Part shown: piece by piece, positions 25,166 to 37,300 of the stretch
How positions within the stretch are numbered: position 1 is the stretch's first letter
Layout: every line of letters begins with the position of its first letter
Assembly: GCA_037577475.1 (NCBI GenBank)
Contig: CM075183.1
Span: forward strand, 17,255,781 to 17,319,780
Direction: 5' to 3'
DNA: 64,000 nucleotides
Source: Chaunax sp. Z400
Taxonomy: Eukaryota; Chordata; Actinopteri; Lophiiformes; Chaunacidae
The notes under the pieces: model-generated
The model's database searches: none
What the model saw: only the letters and a program-made list of their open reading frames with translations
Told to the model about the DNA's origin: nothing
Made by a program: the position numbers and the translations under genes

Positions 25166-28100
25166 CTGAGGTCAGAAAAAAAAATTACATTTAAGTTTTT
25201 GACTTGATACAGACTCTCGCTGTATTGTGCAGACTCAGCACAGGGCATCACCCATGAAAAATGTGCTTTATAAGAGAGAAGGTTTTTTTTGCACTTTGTA
25301 GACGGTCCCTGTGCACTCCTCTTACAATTGGCTGTACATAAAGACCAATGTTATTCGTCCAGCTCAGACGACTGCTTGTTTTGATGAAAATGAGACTGTA
25401 GTTCGATTTCTACCTTTGTTACGACTCTATGACCAATTTGAAATCGTCAGAGCATTCGGCAATTTTAATTGGCTAATGTCACAAGTGTAATTAATATTAT
25501 TTTTAGGGGTGCTGAGATGAAATAGAAGTGTGCTTGAGCACCCCCAAAATGGTCTAATATTGCCTTTGACTTAAATCATTCATTTTCCTTCGATCAACTG
25601 AAAGATTGAATGATTTGGATGGTCTCAACTTACTGGAGGTAACCCTTCCATTCCTTTAATGTCTAGAGGGTTTCTATAACATTCGATCATTAATTGTGTT
25701 GCAGATGTAAGATGTGCAAAAATGCTGAAAGGGTTTTGAGAAAATCCAGTGAATAAATGAAGGTCTGTGTGCAGCCAGGACACATCTGTCATCATCTGCT
25801 TCTTGGTGATCACAAACTATACCAAGGCTCTAACCTTGTTCTCGTTTCAATTTAATCCTACATCGCTGTTCCCAGCATGATGAATGAGCGAGCCAAACGC
25901 CAAAGCACACAACAAGAAAGAGGCAAATTGAAAATTTATAATTTTTAAACATGCTCTGGCTGGACTTCATATTTCAGTTGATTTGATAACAGCTGCCTCG
26001 CAAGCCTGCTCATAAACTCTGGCTGCCCCGTTGACCTTCATTCTCCAGCAGGCAGGCAGACTCTTCTGTCCTATGTCAAGAGCTATCAGGCTTGGTTAAT
26101 GGCCTACTCTCTGGCCCAGGCCTTATCAATACAGGGGTTTCTCAAGCCCTATGTCACCACTTCGCTAATGAATATTTCTGCCTTTTTAATGCAGGTTGTA
26201 TTTATTTGCACGTCTGCACTTAAGAAGGTTGAAATACACATTTTTAGTCAAGGCAGTGTCCAAAAAACTTCGAATGCCTTGCCCGAGGCCACTCACAGAT
26301 ACGGAGGGTCATCATCCGCATAGATCTGTCCTCACTTTTTAACAGTTGAAGATAAAGTGCTGCTTTAGCCCTCGGGCTCCACATACCTCTCCTGCGCATG
26401 TGTGTAGAGAGCATATGTAATAACCAGACACACATACAAATATAATGAACTACATTCCTTGGGTAAACACAACAGTGCAGACACACACATACACACACAC
26501 ACACACACACAGAGAGCATATTGAAACCCTCTCAGGCATGTCGCTGTGCATGTGCCTGGCGAGCAAGATGATGGAGAGGCTGAACTGTGGAGGCCCCGTT
26601 TGCCTCTCCTCTCCAGCCCTCACAGGATAGACAAACACGCACACACACACATTCATGCGGAAACACCGCCACACTTTATCACACCCCTACACATGCACAT
26701 CCGCCACATTGTGCGTACCTGCTGAGTACACATGCACAAACTTTCACACAGGTCCCCCCAGGCTTTGATGGATGGTCGGCGAGTGCTCAACCTCCTGTTT
26801 CATACACATATAATCTCATTTGGGGGCCACATGGTGGGAGCCACACCAAAACAGAGCTAATAGAAGCAGTCAAGCTGTCCTATTCCTCCCCTTCCCAAGT
26901 CATATCCATTATATTCTCCTGCTTAGCAAATATATATGACTGCAGCCGGTTAATAAAAGCTTATATCCTTTGGACAAAAAAAAAAAAAAAAAGACAAAGC
27001 TTTTGGTTGCATTATTTATCCTGGACAAGTCTTAATGTGTTTTGTGCAGTCAGGAGATTCCAGTGCATCTTAATATTTTAGCAGTCTCTTAATAAAAAAA
27101 GAAAGAAAGAGAGGAGGTCAAAGTCAAAAGAGAGAATAGGTGGTGAGAGTGATAGAACTCATGTCTGTCAGAGCCATAAAAAAAAAAAAAATCAACGTGT
27201 ATCTGAACATAGGGTAAAGGCTGCATCTATTAAATGTGCTTCGATTACACTGTTAAACCTGATAACTCTCACCCTGTCAAAACTGCATTGTCTTACTAAG
27301 TCCAGCATCTTTCCTCCGTTCATCTGGGAGACAAATTGTCAGCTTTAGAGCAAACGGTGGCTCTAAGGAGTAAATTATGGATCAACGCGTCTGGGTTTCA
27401 TGACTCTTATTCTCATTTTCATGAAGGCCGCGTGTCAACCACGGGGTTGACGCTGGATGGGGTTTAAATCGCAGGGCCCTGACGGGGGGGGCACGGACCC
27501 TGCTGGTTCCCTTGACACCTTGGACCCATGTGAGTAACACTGACAGGGTGTGCTTCATTTGATTCATGGCGATGTTTTCTCAACAAGAACCAGCGAGAGG
27601 GAGGCACACACACAAACATGCACCTAACGGAAACTTCGCTCATCAGAGAATCTGCAAAAAAAAAATGCTTAAATGCAAAGCCGCCTCTGTCACCTGGTTG
27701 AATCAGAATCAAGTGGACGGATGGCCCCGTGACCTTTCGTGCAAAACAACAACAAAAATTTACATCATTATGGGAGCGACTCCAAAAGACATTATTGCAA
27801 TTTTGATGAGGTGCGGTGTCAGAGAAAACAGTGCACCGTTGCTTCGCCCATTAGTCGCACAAGCATGAAGCCTCATGTCTGATCCATGTTATGATCCAGC
27901 TTGTTGACATAGAACTATTCCCGAGGGTGTGCACCAGCTAAGCTAAGTGATGTTCTCATTGAGTTGCTTGTGGCTTCCAAAGTCGATACAAAAGGACAGC
28001 CATAGCGAAAACAAAGTGGCTTGTATAGCATATCATAGACCTTGGGAGTCTTGTAAAAGTCAATTTACTGTACAAACTCCTCCTAACAATTGCCATGAAA

Positions 28101-29940
28101 AACAAGTCTGCACTGTAGTGTGTGTGTGCAATGATGGATAGTGCCACAGGAAAGGCAAATCTACAGAAATGAATCAGTGTTATCCTGGTTAGCCCTATCT
28201 AATGTGATTGCTGCCGAGTATGAAATGAAATTCCATTTTCGATGACATCAAATTGAAAGAAGCTGCAAGAAGAAGGTGGCATCCCAGATACTTCGTGGCA
28301 ATACAGACATTTTTGACGATTTGTCGCAAGCAGTGGCTACTTCCTCTGATTTCTTCAAAAGTGAGCCTACCTGTAAGAACGATCAGAGACTGTGGGGGAT
28401 CACCAAACATTTTAAAGCTCTGTGGAACCTCTTATCTAGTAATTACCTTATTTAGCTCAATGGGGTCTAGACTGCCAGATCCAGATAAAATCACAAGAGA
28501 TCCATCAGGGGAATTTGGTGGCTGCAAAACACAAATGGTGACACCAGCCAGAGAAGAATACCCAGAAGTTTGGGAACTGGTGACATGATTACTCAATCCT
28601 ATGTTCGGGTGTCTATATAAAACCGAAATCACCTGAAAGGCAGGCCTATTTAGAGTTTCAATTGAGTCACTTGTGGCTTTTCGTAGGTGTTTAGCTAGCT
28701 ACATTTCGTAGGTTAAAACAAATTAGGTCAGAGGCAAAGTAGAGAATTTCCATATTGGTTTCCTGATCAGCCTAGAGCCTGAAGGTCAATCACATCCTAT
28801 GCTTTGGCTACAAACACCATTCAGTGACCTCGATTTGCATGCTGCTATTGTCCGTCCTGTGCAAGTGCGGTAGGGTGAGGATTTGCCCGATGCAAATCAG
28901 ATGCACCATGGCTGTAATCAGCATGTGCTGACCAGGTTGCAGCTGCAACTGCCCAGAACATTGGAGGTGGGCATCAGAGCCTGGGTTGAGGTCTGTGTCT
29001 AGTTGTGCTTGCTGCATCAGCCCTGAGGCAGGATAACCAGTGTAAGTGTCTGGACCATGGTGTTTGCCTGCCCTGCAGTGGTGCGCTGTGAGAGCAGAGG
29101 ATACAAGCTGCTGCGGCTAACCGCTGATTAAAAGTGATCCTCCTGGGCACCAGTGGCACTTTGAAGTGCAATGACATAACAAAAGCTGATGGCTTGTGCT
29201 AATTCAATGGCTAAGTTATTTCATTACTCACTACATTACGGTTGGACGGCATTATTTTATGGCACTGGATAGAGCAGGAGCTGCTGCCAAGCGTAAAGTT
29301 AAGTGTTTTGTTAAGTGCACGCACTGAGCATCAGCCTCCGGATGTAAGGACTGATCACATGTATTGGAAGGAGTTGATAGAGCAGCTATAATTCCGCTAA
29401 AGAATGGAAACAAAAGATGCTTAAGAAGCAATAAAAGAAGTTACAGGAGGCGTTCAAATATCAAGCCTGTTGGCGCTATTGTTAAAGCCCTCGACAGCTG
29501 CTGGGTGACACGCTGGCTTCTCCCTCAACGTTATCTCAGCTTAATGACTGTTTAAATGCCTGGTGGGCTCAAAAGAAAGGCTCACCTCTCTGATAAACTC
29601 CCTCAGTTGCCTGGTTACCTGGCCGAGTAGTTTTGCCTGTGCAGTTATTGTGCGATTAGGTAGGTGATGAGAGAAAGAGACGGAACCCGATACCTCAGAG
29701 TCAATGGTCATCACTATTCTCCCCCACCCTCTCCGGCCCTCTCTCTGTTTTTCCACCCGATCCCCACGTCCCTTGTGAAATGGTAAGGGGCCATTCTTTA
29801 AACCGCTAACAGGGCCGTCTGCCTTGTGCCTGCCTCTGTCTCTTCCCACAGACAGACAAAAAGAGAACATCTGTAAGTTATGAATGTAAACAAACAGATC
29901 CCATATGATCATCTGACATCAATCTTAAACACATGCTAAA
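25166..29940. other. non-coding intronic sequence, no gene seen
   Basis: Unique sequence with (CA)n at 26480-26511 and A-runs at about 26975-26991 and 27178-27191. The segments 26090-26235 and 26860-26965 look like candidate conserved elements by composition only. Overlapping frames on both strands at 28195-28632 resemble no known protein. Confidence 0.4.
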
Positions 29941-29944
29941 ACAG

Positions 29945-30060
29945 CTAACCGAGGTTGTCAAAAGTATTAATACTTTTTGTCCTATAATATGGACATTTGA
30001 TAGTATTGAAAGTTGATAAGAAAATTTTTTTCTTTTTCTTTGTGCCATAGTATTGAAATA
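29945..30060. mobile_element. possible DNA-transposon relic
   Basis: The segment CCGAGGTTGTCAAAAGTATT and the following AATACTTTTTGTCC resemble an AAAAGTATYGATACTTTT terminal motif common in fish DNA elements. No second end or target duplication was found. Confidence 0.3.
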
Positions 30061-32347
30061 AGTATCCACTATAATTTTTAGAAACTTTTATTGTTTCAAA
30101 ATGTCAAATTCTGGTATCCGTCCTCTGCATTATGAATAAATCTCAACAAAGTAAAATATTAATGCTGTTTAAATATAAAATGTAATATTAAACAAGATGT
30201 TAATGGTGTTGATTTAATCTTTCATACTATAAATTGTTCCCTGAACTGAGTCATACAAACATATTTGAGTGTTTTTATAATGTTTAGCTGTTGTGGCACT
30301 TCTGTGAACTCTGAATATGTGAGCATGACCGCTTCACTACTTAATCTAATATAGAGGTGGCAGCATAATGCCATAATTGGAGCACATGAACACACACCTT
30401 CTCTCCGCTTAGTTCTTTTGTGCGGCCATTAAATTGCGCCCTTTTCACCCCAACATAATTTATCAACAGTGAGCATTTCCTGAGTGGGATATAAATGGCA
30501 ATATCAGTACCTACTAGCTATTCTATATTAAATAGCTAACAGGCCTCACCACACAATAAACATGGATGATATTGGCCAATTGACCACTGAGCATTGTCTT
30601 CACTAATCTATTACAGTTTTACCATCACATGAAACACTCCTTGTGAATCATTGTTTTCTCCATGACACTGTGTTATAACAAATGCACCGTTCATAAAAGT
30701 TACAGCAGCATTAACGGAGAAATAAATATATATAAAATATAAGGGGGGGGGGTAGTGACACACAATACATGCTGCTGCCGCAGCACCAAATGGAGTGCCT
30801 TTTTAATTATGCAGGAGACATCCGAAAGCAACAGCACTCCTCACACTCTGGGAAGCAGCTCAGTGAATACACCATATTAGAGGCTGTTAGAGACAGAGTA
30901 GGGGGAGAGAAGGGAGAGAAGTAAAAGGGGAGTGAAATTATAGCAGGAGGGAGGGCGAGAGGGCTATAGAGAGATTAGAGTGGAGATTTAAAAAGAAACC
31001 ACCGCAAGGAAAAAAAAAAAAAGCTAAGGCAGAGGGGCTGAAGATGTTGAGAGAGAGAGAGAAAAAAAACGGAATACGTGCAGGGGAAACAGGCTGCAAG
31101 GGTGGGTGCAAGGCATGCAAAGATATACGGCACAGGACCAAAGGAGAGTTTGGGGCTGGAAAAGGTGACGGTGAGCGTGGGATATAAAAACATGAAGAAA
31201 GAGATATCTAGAGGAAAAGAAAGAGGAAGACAGAAACAGAAAATGAAAAAAAAGCAACAATCCGGCTGTGTTGTGAGAGACAGCAGCACACTAGAATTCT
31301 AAAGGAGTGATGCTGACATCAAGTTTAAAAGAAATCAATAATTCATTAGACTTTCACAGAAAACACATAAAACGATAGTGTCCTTTTCCCTGAAAACGTA
31401 AATCAGCCAACTTCATTATGTATTATGTATTAAACTTTGTTTCTTGCTGTTGCTGCAAATATCAGTGGAAACACAGCCAGAAAAAGTCGAACGACAAACT
31501 GATGAAAAACATTTCCTGGAATTTGAATATCACATCGTGCCACCTACACTGTTTCCCAGCACTTCAAATGGAAGAAAAGGGTTACTGGGAGGGAAACAAG
31601 GAGGAGAGAAGAAGGAAGGTGAGACTAGCTGGAGGGTGGATGAGGGTGAAAAAGAAGAAAAGCATCAAGGAAATGGCAGACATTTATACCTCATATGCAT
31701 AAAAAGATAAGGGATTAAAGGAAACTGAGGCACAATATGGGTGATGATACAAAAATGTCCGATTTCACTGCTCAGTCAATGAATCGATGCAAAAGAATGT
31801 TAATATAACCTCCTGGCCAGATGTTCCCACTTAAGCCAAGACTGGAAAGCTGACTCACAAATCTAACAAAGCCATGTTTGTGCTGCATTCACTGCGTCTA
31901 CCTTTCTCTTTTATCCTCTTCTGTTTTTTTTCTGCCTTTCTGAGAAGACAAGGCCGCCTTGTCGCAGATAGAGGGCAGGGCTTGACATGGCTACGGGGAA
32001 TGTAGCCGGCCCCTGCCTCGCTCGCCTCTGGGATAAAATAACTGCAAACCAAACCCTTATGTGAGCTGTCTGGAACACTCTGACACGTATTTGTCAAGGT
32101 TAGTGGTTGTGACACTCCTGACGGGAAAGACCACCTCGACACATGCTAGGGATAAAAGTGAAAAAAGTTGGCCCTGTTTTGTAGAGTGGTAACAATTATC
32201 CTCATAAGATAATCTAAATCTTTCTCTTCCTTTTCAATATTACATGTGAATGGCACTCCAAACCACAACAGATCAATACCGCTAACTTGACACACATTAG
32301 CACCATAAAGGCAACAAGACTACTGAGAATAGCCCTGTCAGAAAGCA
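30061..32347. other. non-coding intronic sequence next to the pcdh7 exon
   Basis: AT-rich unique sequence with a G10 run near 30744 and purine-rich stretches at 30895-31075 and 31560-31660. No splice-ready exon with protocadherin tail motifs was recognised on the minus strand. Confidence 0.45.
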
Positions 32348-32443
32348 TTATGGTAGAGAGAACACTAAGAGGAGGAAACAGAGGACATTTAAGAATGGTG
32401 GATGGGAAAAAAACAAAAAGAATATGGAGATGTGTCGTCTTAC
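32348..32443 (-). other. intronic read-through extension of the pcdh7 frame
   Basis: If the donor is not used, the frame continues for 31 codons (beginning VRRHISIFFLF) to a stop at 32348. The added residues are hydrophobic and unlike any known protocadherin tail. I read this as intron sequence. A retained-intron or truncated isoform is possible, but I saw no nearby AATAAA on this strand that would end such a transcript. Confidence 0.5.
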
Positions 32444-32446
32444 CTG
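32438..32446 (-). other. splice donor ending the pcdh7 first coding exon
   Basis: Read on the minus strand the bases are CAG|GTAAGA, a near-consensus 5' splice site. The last exon base is 32444 and the intron begins at 32443. The exon stops after codon 1025, at the residues NKYNKQ, where vertebrate PCDH7 exon 1 also stops as I recall it, so phase and position both support use of this site. Confidence 0.9.
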
Positions 32447-35400
32447 TTTGTTGTACTTGTTGATGGTTTGACTGCTGTATTCAGAGCAGTGGTCAGATCC
32501 AAGGGAAATGTTATCTCCGGTGCCAACAAAGGTGTTGGCAGGGGGCAGGTCCTGAACTGCCTGGTGCTTTTTTCCAGCTGTAGGCGACTGTGGGTGAAGC
32601 TGCACTGTAGGAAGCGGTGAACTGGACTTGTAGTGTCGGGCCAGATCCGGGCTCCCCGGCCCTCCGTTGACTGAGCGGTAGCGGCCCATGCCAGGACTGT
32701 CCGACAGCTTCTCGTTGACGCCATCGTAGCGCTGCCCATTGGGTTTGGAGGCCTCCACGGTGACAATACTGCTATAGAGTGGCTGTTTGGACTTCTGTTT
32801 CCTCTTATCCTTTTTGGGCTTCTTTGACTTATCGTGCTGCTGTGGTGTGAAGAAGTCCTCGTGATCTTTCTTGCCAGCCTCGTAACCATTCTTGTTCTTG
32901 GGGCGGCAGTAACGGGCCATTACAACAACTAGGATGATGAGGATGACTGTCATGATGCCCGAAACTACTCCGATTACAATGCTTAGCCGCTGTTTGCTTA
33001 GATCATAGTTTGGGTCACCGGCAATGTTGGTGTTGAGAGACGTGCTCAGGCTCTTAGCCACCTGGGCCTCCACCACAGTGGAATTGGAAAGAGTCTCGTT
33101 AACATACACATGAACAAGTGTGGTGGTGCTCTGTGAAGGCTGGCCACTGTCATTCACCTGGACCACTAGTCTGTGGAGGCCGTAATGCTTCTGCTCCAGC
33201 TTCCCCACCAGGGAAATGACCCCAGTGCCCCCATCAATCTCAAACAGCTTGAAGGGGTTCCCCCCAATGATGCTATAGTTCAGGTCTGCGTTGATGCCGG
33301 TGTCTGTATCAGTAGCTATGACTGTTCTGACTACTGTTCTGATGTTGCTGGAGGGAGGGAGAAGGGTGTAGGAGCTGTTTATTGGGAACGTGACTGTCGG
33401 TGCATTGTCGTTTTCATCCATGACAAAAAGTGACACTGTGGCGGTGGCAGACCTGGGAGGGTCACCCCCGTCCACGGCTTTGACGAGGAATGTGTATGTA
33501 GTTTTCTGCTCTCGATCAAAGGACAGAGTGGAGAAAATAGTCCCAGTGTCATTCTCAATTGAAAAGATGTCCTCCTCTTCCTCAATGAAAAGACTCATCT
33601 CTGCATTTTGGCCTTTATCTGCATCAATGACTGTCACCATGCCAACTGGGCTGTTTGGCTCAAGATTCTCTTTGACATAGAAGGTGAACACATCCTGCAT
33701 GAACTTCGGTTGATTGTCATTCTTATCGGACACAAGGACAACCACCGTTGCAGAGCCCTGAAGGGTGTTGATGCCCTTATCTTTGGCTATCACTTTGAAT
33801 TCGTAGCGCTCTGTTTGCTCTCTATCCAGAATGGTGTTTACTCGTATGTCTCCGCTGTCTGCATCAATGGAGAAAATCCCACTTACTGATGAGTCAAGGG
33901 AATAAGCTATTTCAGCATTCTTCCCACTATCTGCATCAATGGCTGTCACTGTTGTCACCCTCTCGCCAGGGGCATTATTTTCCGGAAACGACACCTCGAC
34001 GACATTCTGGCTGAAGACAGGGGGGTTATCGTTTGTGTCGCCCACTTTGACAATAACAGAGTTATTACTTGCCAGACTGGGGCTTCCAGAGTCCACAGCC
34101 ACGATGACCACATTGTATTCCTGTGTGGCCTCGTAATCCAGCGGTGCAGACGTATGGAGGAAATATTTCTTTTTATTCTGCTCACCCTCCATCTCACTCG
34201 CTGGTTTGAGCTGAAAGGGCACATCTCCCACCACTGTGCAGGTTACAATGCCATTTTCCCCCTGGTCACGGTCTGACACCTGAACTAAGGCAATGGGCGT
34301 GTCCACCACCACATCCTCAGCCACGTTGGCAATCCCATCTTTTAAGAAAATGCGTCCAATTTTCCGTATCTCAATAGCAGGAACATTGTCGTTCTCATCC
34401 TTGATGTTCAACACCACAGTGGCCTTGTCCATTTTCGGTGGCTGGCCTCGGTCACGGGCCATTACTGTGAACCTCAGTTGGCTCACTTCTTCACGGTCAA
34501 TGCGGTGCAACACACTCAGCCACCCTGTGCTCTCATCCAACCTCAGCAGCCTCCTTACTGACTCTGTGGCTGCCCCAAACACATACTCTATTTGACCATT
34601 AACCCCAACGTCTGCATCCGTCGCTTTGAGCTGCAGTATGGGGGAACCAGGGGAGCTGTTTTCTGGCAGGTCAGCTTCATACACGCTCTTCTCAAAGCGA
34701 GGGCTGTTGTCATTCACATCAGTGATCATCACCCTTAGAATGGCCTGGGAGGAGCGAGGGGGATCTCCTCCATCCCTAACACGCAGAGTGAGCTCATAGG
34801 AGTCTCTCTGTTCCCTATCAAGGGCCCCTTTAATGATGAGCTGAGGCTGCTTCTCTCCATCAGTAGTGTCAGCAACTTGCAGTTCAAAGACGCTGCTCCT
34901 GCTCGCGCCTTCATCAAATCTCCTCTTCCCGGAGTATGAATCCCCAGAGGAGCCCAAGCGCCTTGAGTTCTCCCCATTGTCTTGTATAAGCTCATATCTC
35001 TCTATTCCATTTCTGCCAAAATCTCTGTCTGTGGCTGTGGGCAGCAGATAAAGGGTTCCAATGGGTCTGTTTTCCTCCACAGACAGTGTCAGGACAGGGG
35101 AGGGGAAAGACGGGGTGTTATCATTTATATCTAATATGATGACTTTTCCCTCAAAGAGGTCGACCCAGCTTTGGGCTGGTCCGATCACTGACACCTCAAA
35201 ATCAATAAAACACTCATTTTCATCAAATATCATTTGGCACTGCTGTAATTTTTCACGGTCTATGCGCCTCTCATTGGTGGTGAGCTCACCTGTTATGTTG
35301 TCTATTTTGAAAAAATCTGAGCCTGACTCGAGTGTGAATGTCACCTCGCCAGAGCCGGCAACAATGCCCAGGTCAGCGGCTACGTTCCCCACTCTGACAT

Positions 35401-35518
35401 CGGCAGGTCCCTCCTCAGCCAGACGGTACCGGAGCACTTGCTTGGCAGCGGGCTGATAGACAAGCTGCAGGATGAGCATGCAATAGTACAAATAGTCCAC
35501 TGCACCAGTAGTCCTCAT
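32444..35518 (-). CDS. pcdh7: protocadherin 7, large first coding exon (partial gene)
   Basis: This exon encodes 1025 residues of a delta-1 protocadherin, a calcium-dependent homophilic adhesion protein of the plasma membrane, best known in neurons. Residues 1 to about 25 form a hydrophobic signal peptide. Seven cadherin repeats follow, six closed by linker motifs: DINDN (130), DVNDN (267), DENDN (374), DTNDN (494), DKNDN (598) and DENDN (701); repeat 7 ends near 808. A membrane helix spans about 845-868 (LSIVIGVV...VVVMA). The tail has a lysine-rich block (about 896-912) and the conserved delta-1 motifs near 913-965 and 991-1017. About nine N-glycosylation sequons lie outside the membrane. 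The ATG has A at -3. The frame is unbroken and ends in phase 0 at CAG|GTAAGA. Identity rests on recalled near-identity to vertebrate PCDH7 through the ectodomain and tail. Teleosts have a and b copies; I cannot tell which this is. The exons carrying the third tail motif are not in view. Confidence 0.96.
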
Positions 35519-35527
35519 TGTTCTCCC

Positions 35528-36385
35528 CTGAAAAAATGTTCCACTTAGACTTGAAAAAATAAATTCAAAATTTTAATCACTCCGGGGTCGCCCGAGCATG
35601 CACGAGAAATATCGTTTTCATTAAAAGCAAAGCTCTGCTGCTGCGGGATGAGTGAGACTTCATCCTCCGGACGACTTCCTACATCGCTCCTGCTGCAGTG
35701 ACAGGCAGCAAGAGTATTCGGGCTCTGGTCTCTTCTCTGCTTTTCCTCCTCTGACACCAGGTGTTAGATGCTCTCTTTTTTTTTCTATTTCTGCAAATAA
35801 TCAAAACGTAATGATGTCAGAAAAACACCAGAGAGGGTCCGGAGGCTCAGAATGCTGCTACAAATATCTTAATTTCTTGTGCGTAAAAGTCAGAATCTCA
35901 TTGTCCGGGCATCATATCACCACAGAGAGGGGTAAATTCAGTCGATATCCGGCGTTTTACTCACAGTTTGTGGTTAGAATCTCCACTCGGGTGAGGCTGC
36001 AATATTCCTCTGTCCGATGATGTATGTCCACGTATGTCAGAGGATCATTTAAATGCCCGCGCAGTTTCCAAACTCATCATTCAGACTCCGCGGAGGCTGT
36101 CAACTCTCCGATCTTGAGGATGTGAATATGAAGCAAATATCCGGCGCACTGTTCTCTTCCTCCAAGTCACTTGCAGCCAGCAAATATACAGTTCTCTCTC
36201 CCCTTTCTGCGAGCCAACTCCACCATGCACAACCTAATGAAAATTCAAGGTTGTATTAATAAAAAAGAAAAAAAAAACTAACGGGAAAAAATATGAAACG
36301 TACATCCGACGCCGTTTTTTTTTTTTTTTAGCAGACGTTGGTTGAACTCCTCAGTTTGTCCAGCATATTCAGCCGATTTCCTCAC
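35528..36385 (-). other. candidate 5' UTR intron of pcdh7
   Basis: On the minus strand, CTGCAG|GTGAGG at 36386/36385 is a strong donor. ACATTTTTTCAG|GGGAGAAC at 35528/35527 is a good acceptor, with a pyrimidine tract and a CTAAG branch-like motif about 20 bases upstream. Together they would remove 858 bases and leave only nine untranslated bases between the acceptor and the ATG. This would also remove a 70-codon upstream frame at 35757-35545. Both sites are seen directly; their pairing is inference, and a continuous 5' UTR is the alternative. Confidence 0.42.
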
Positions 36386-37300
36386 CTGCAGACGCGCCGC
36401 ATGTGTTGGCAGCCCCTATCTGCAGCACTGTGAGAGGGTTTCACAAATGATATTGCAGTCTCTCTCTCTACCCCCCCCCCCCCCCCCCCACCCCCCTCCT
36501 CACTCTCTCCCTCCCACTCGACCCCCTTATGGTTGCTTCTCCCTCAGCAGCGCATGTAAACAGGGTCGGACTTGTTGTTGATCGTCGGGTCCAGATGCCA
36601 GCAGACAATATTTGACGAAAAGGTTCAGAGGAGGAAGCTGCCTTAGTGGTGTCGTTGTCGTCGTCATTTCCTCGAGCGGTGTCTCGGCACTTTGTGAGCA
36701 CAGTTGGAGCTTAATGTTCACGTGAGCGAGACGGCGAGACATCCCCTGTCTATTACGTTATAACACTGACGTTATTGCATTTAGTAGAAGTACAGTTTGA
36801 GGCTGTTTGTCAATAATCCATAAATCCAAAGCCCAACTTTTACGCACTCTTAAGGTATCTGCTTTGAATGGTGTCAGATCTCTATCCAGCTGCGTGCGTC
36901 ACAGCCGCTGCAGGACAGGCGAGACGGGACGGGACTGGATGTGTGCGCAGTGCTGTGGTTTCCCTGTGGTTGCTAATACGAATGCGTGTGGTCGCCAGTG
37001 GATGTGCTCTCCGGCGCAGCGGACTCGGTGTATTTCGCCGGTCTGCCCGTGTGAGCTGTGGGGTGCTTATTTCACTCAGCATCCATGGAATCTGTGGCTA
37101 TTAATTAACGTACGGAAAGAGGAATCAGCACAGCTATCCCCCCCCCCCGCGGCCCCTCACACGATCTGAACAAGAGTTTTTTTAGTCTTCCACTGCGGAA
37201 ACCCGGCTCCCTGTGTAAGATGAGTGCGTGAGGTGTGTGTCCTACACCGCAGCTCCCATCTGAGCACTTGTGATGGGCACAGTGTTGAACATCCACGTGA
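36386..37300 (-). promoter_or_regulatory. candidate pcdh7 promoter / first-exon region
   Basis: This stretch is richer in CpG than the rest of the window, especially 36510-36740 and 36870-37060. It lies 0.9-1.8 kb upstream of the start codon, ahead of the candidate donor at 36386. It holds a TGACGTTA CRE-like half site near 36767 and C-runs at 36471-36496 and 37138-37147. No clear TATA box is seen on the minus strand, which fits a CpG-type promoter. The transcription start cannot be placed from sequence alone. Confidence 0.35.
36471..36496 (-). repeat. G19-A-G6 homopolymer tract near the promoter
   Basis: The plus strand has 19 consecutive C, one A, then six C, followed by a pyrimidine-rich segment to about 36530. 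On the coding strand of pcdh7 this is a long G-run about 85 bases upstream of the candidate 5' UTR donor. It can form a G-quadruplex or triplex. Its exact length may be a sequencing estimate. Confidence 0.8.

Noticed and set aside
28195..28632. Minus-strand frame of about 145 codons with one internal stop, overlapping a 111-codon plus-strand frame
   Set aside because: Neither translation resembles a protein I know, both are low-complexity-free but unsupported, and no splice sites frame them as an exon.
32402..35456. Several antisense and shifted frames overlapping the pcdh7 exon
   Set aside because: They are shadows of the 1025-codon protocadherin frame; none has a recognisable domain.
35545..35757. 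A 70-codon upstream frame on the pcdh7 strand
   Set aside because: It has no known similarity and would lie inside the candidate 5' UTR intron. It could act as an upstream ORF if the region is in the mRNA, but nothing supports it as a gene.
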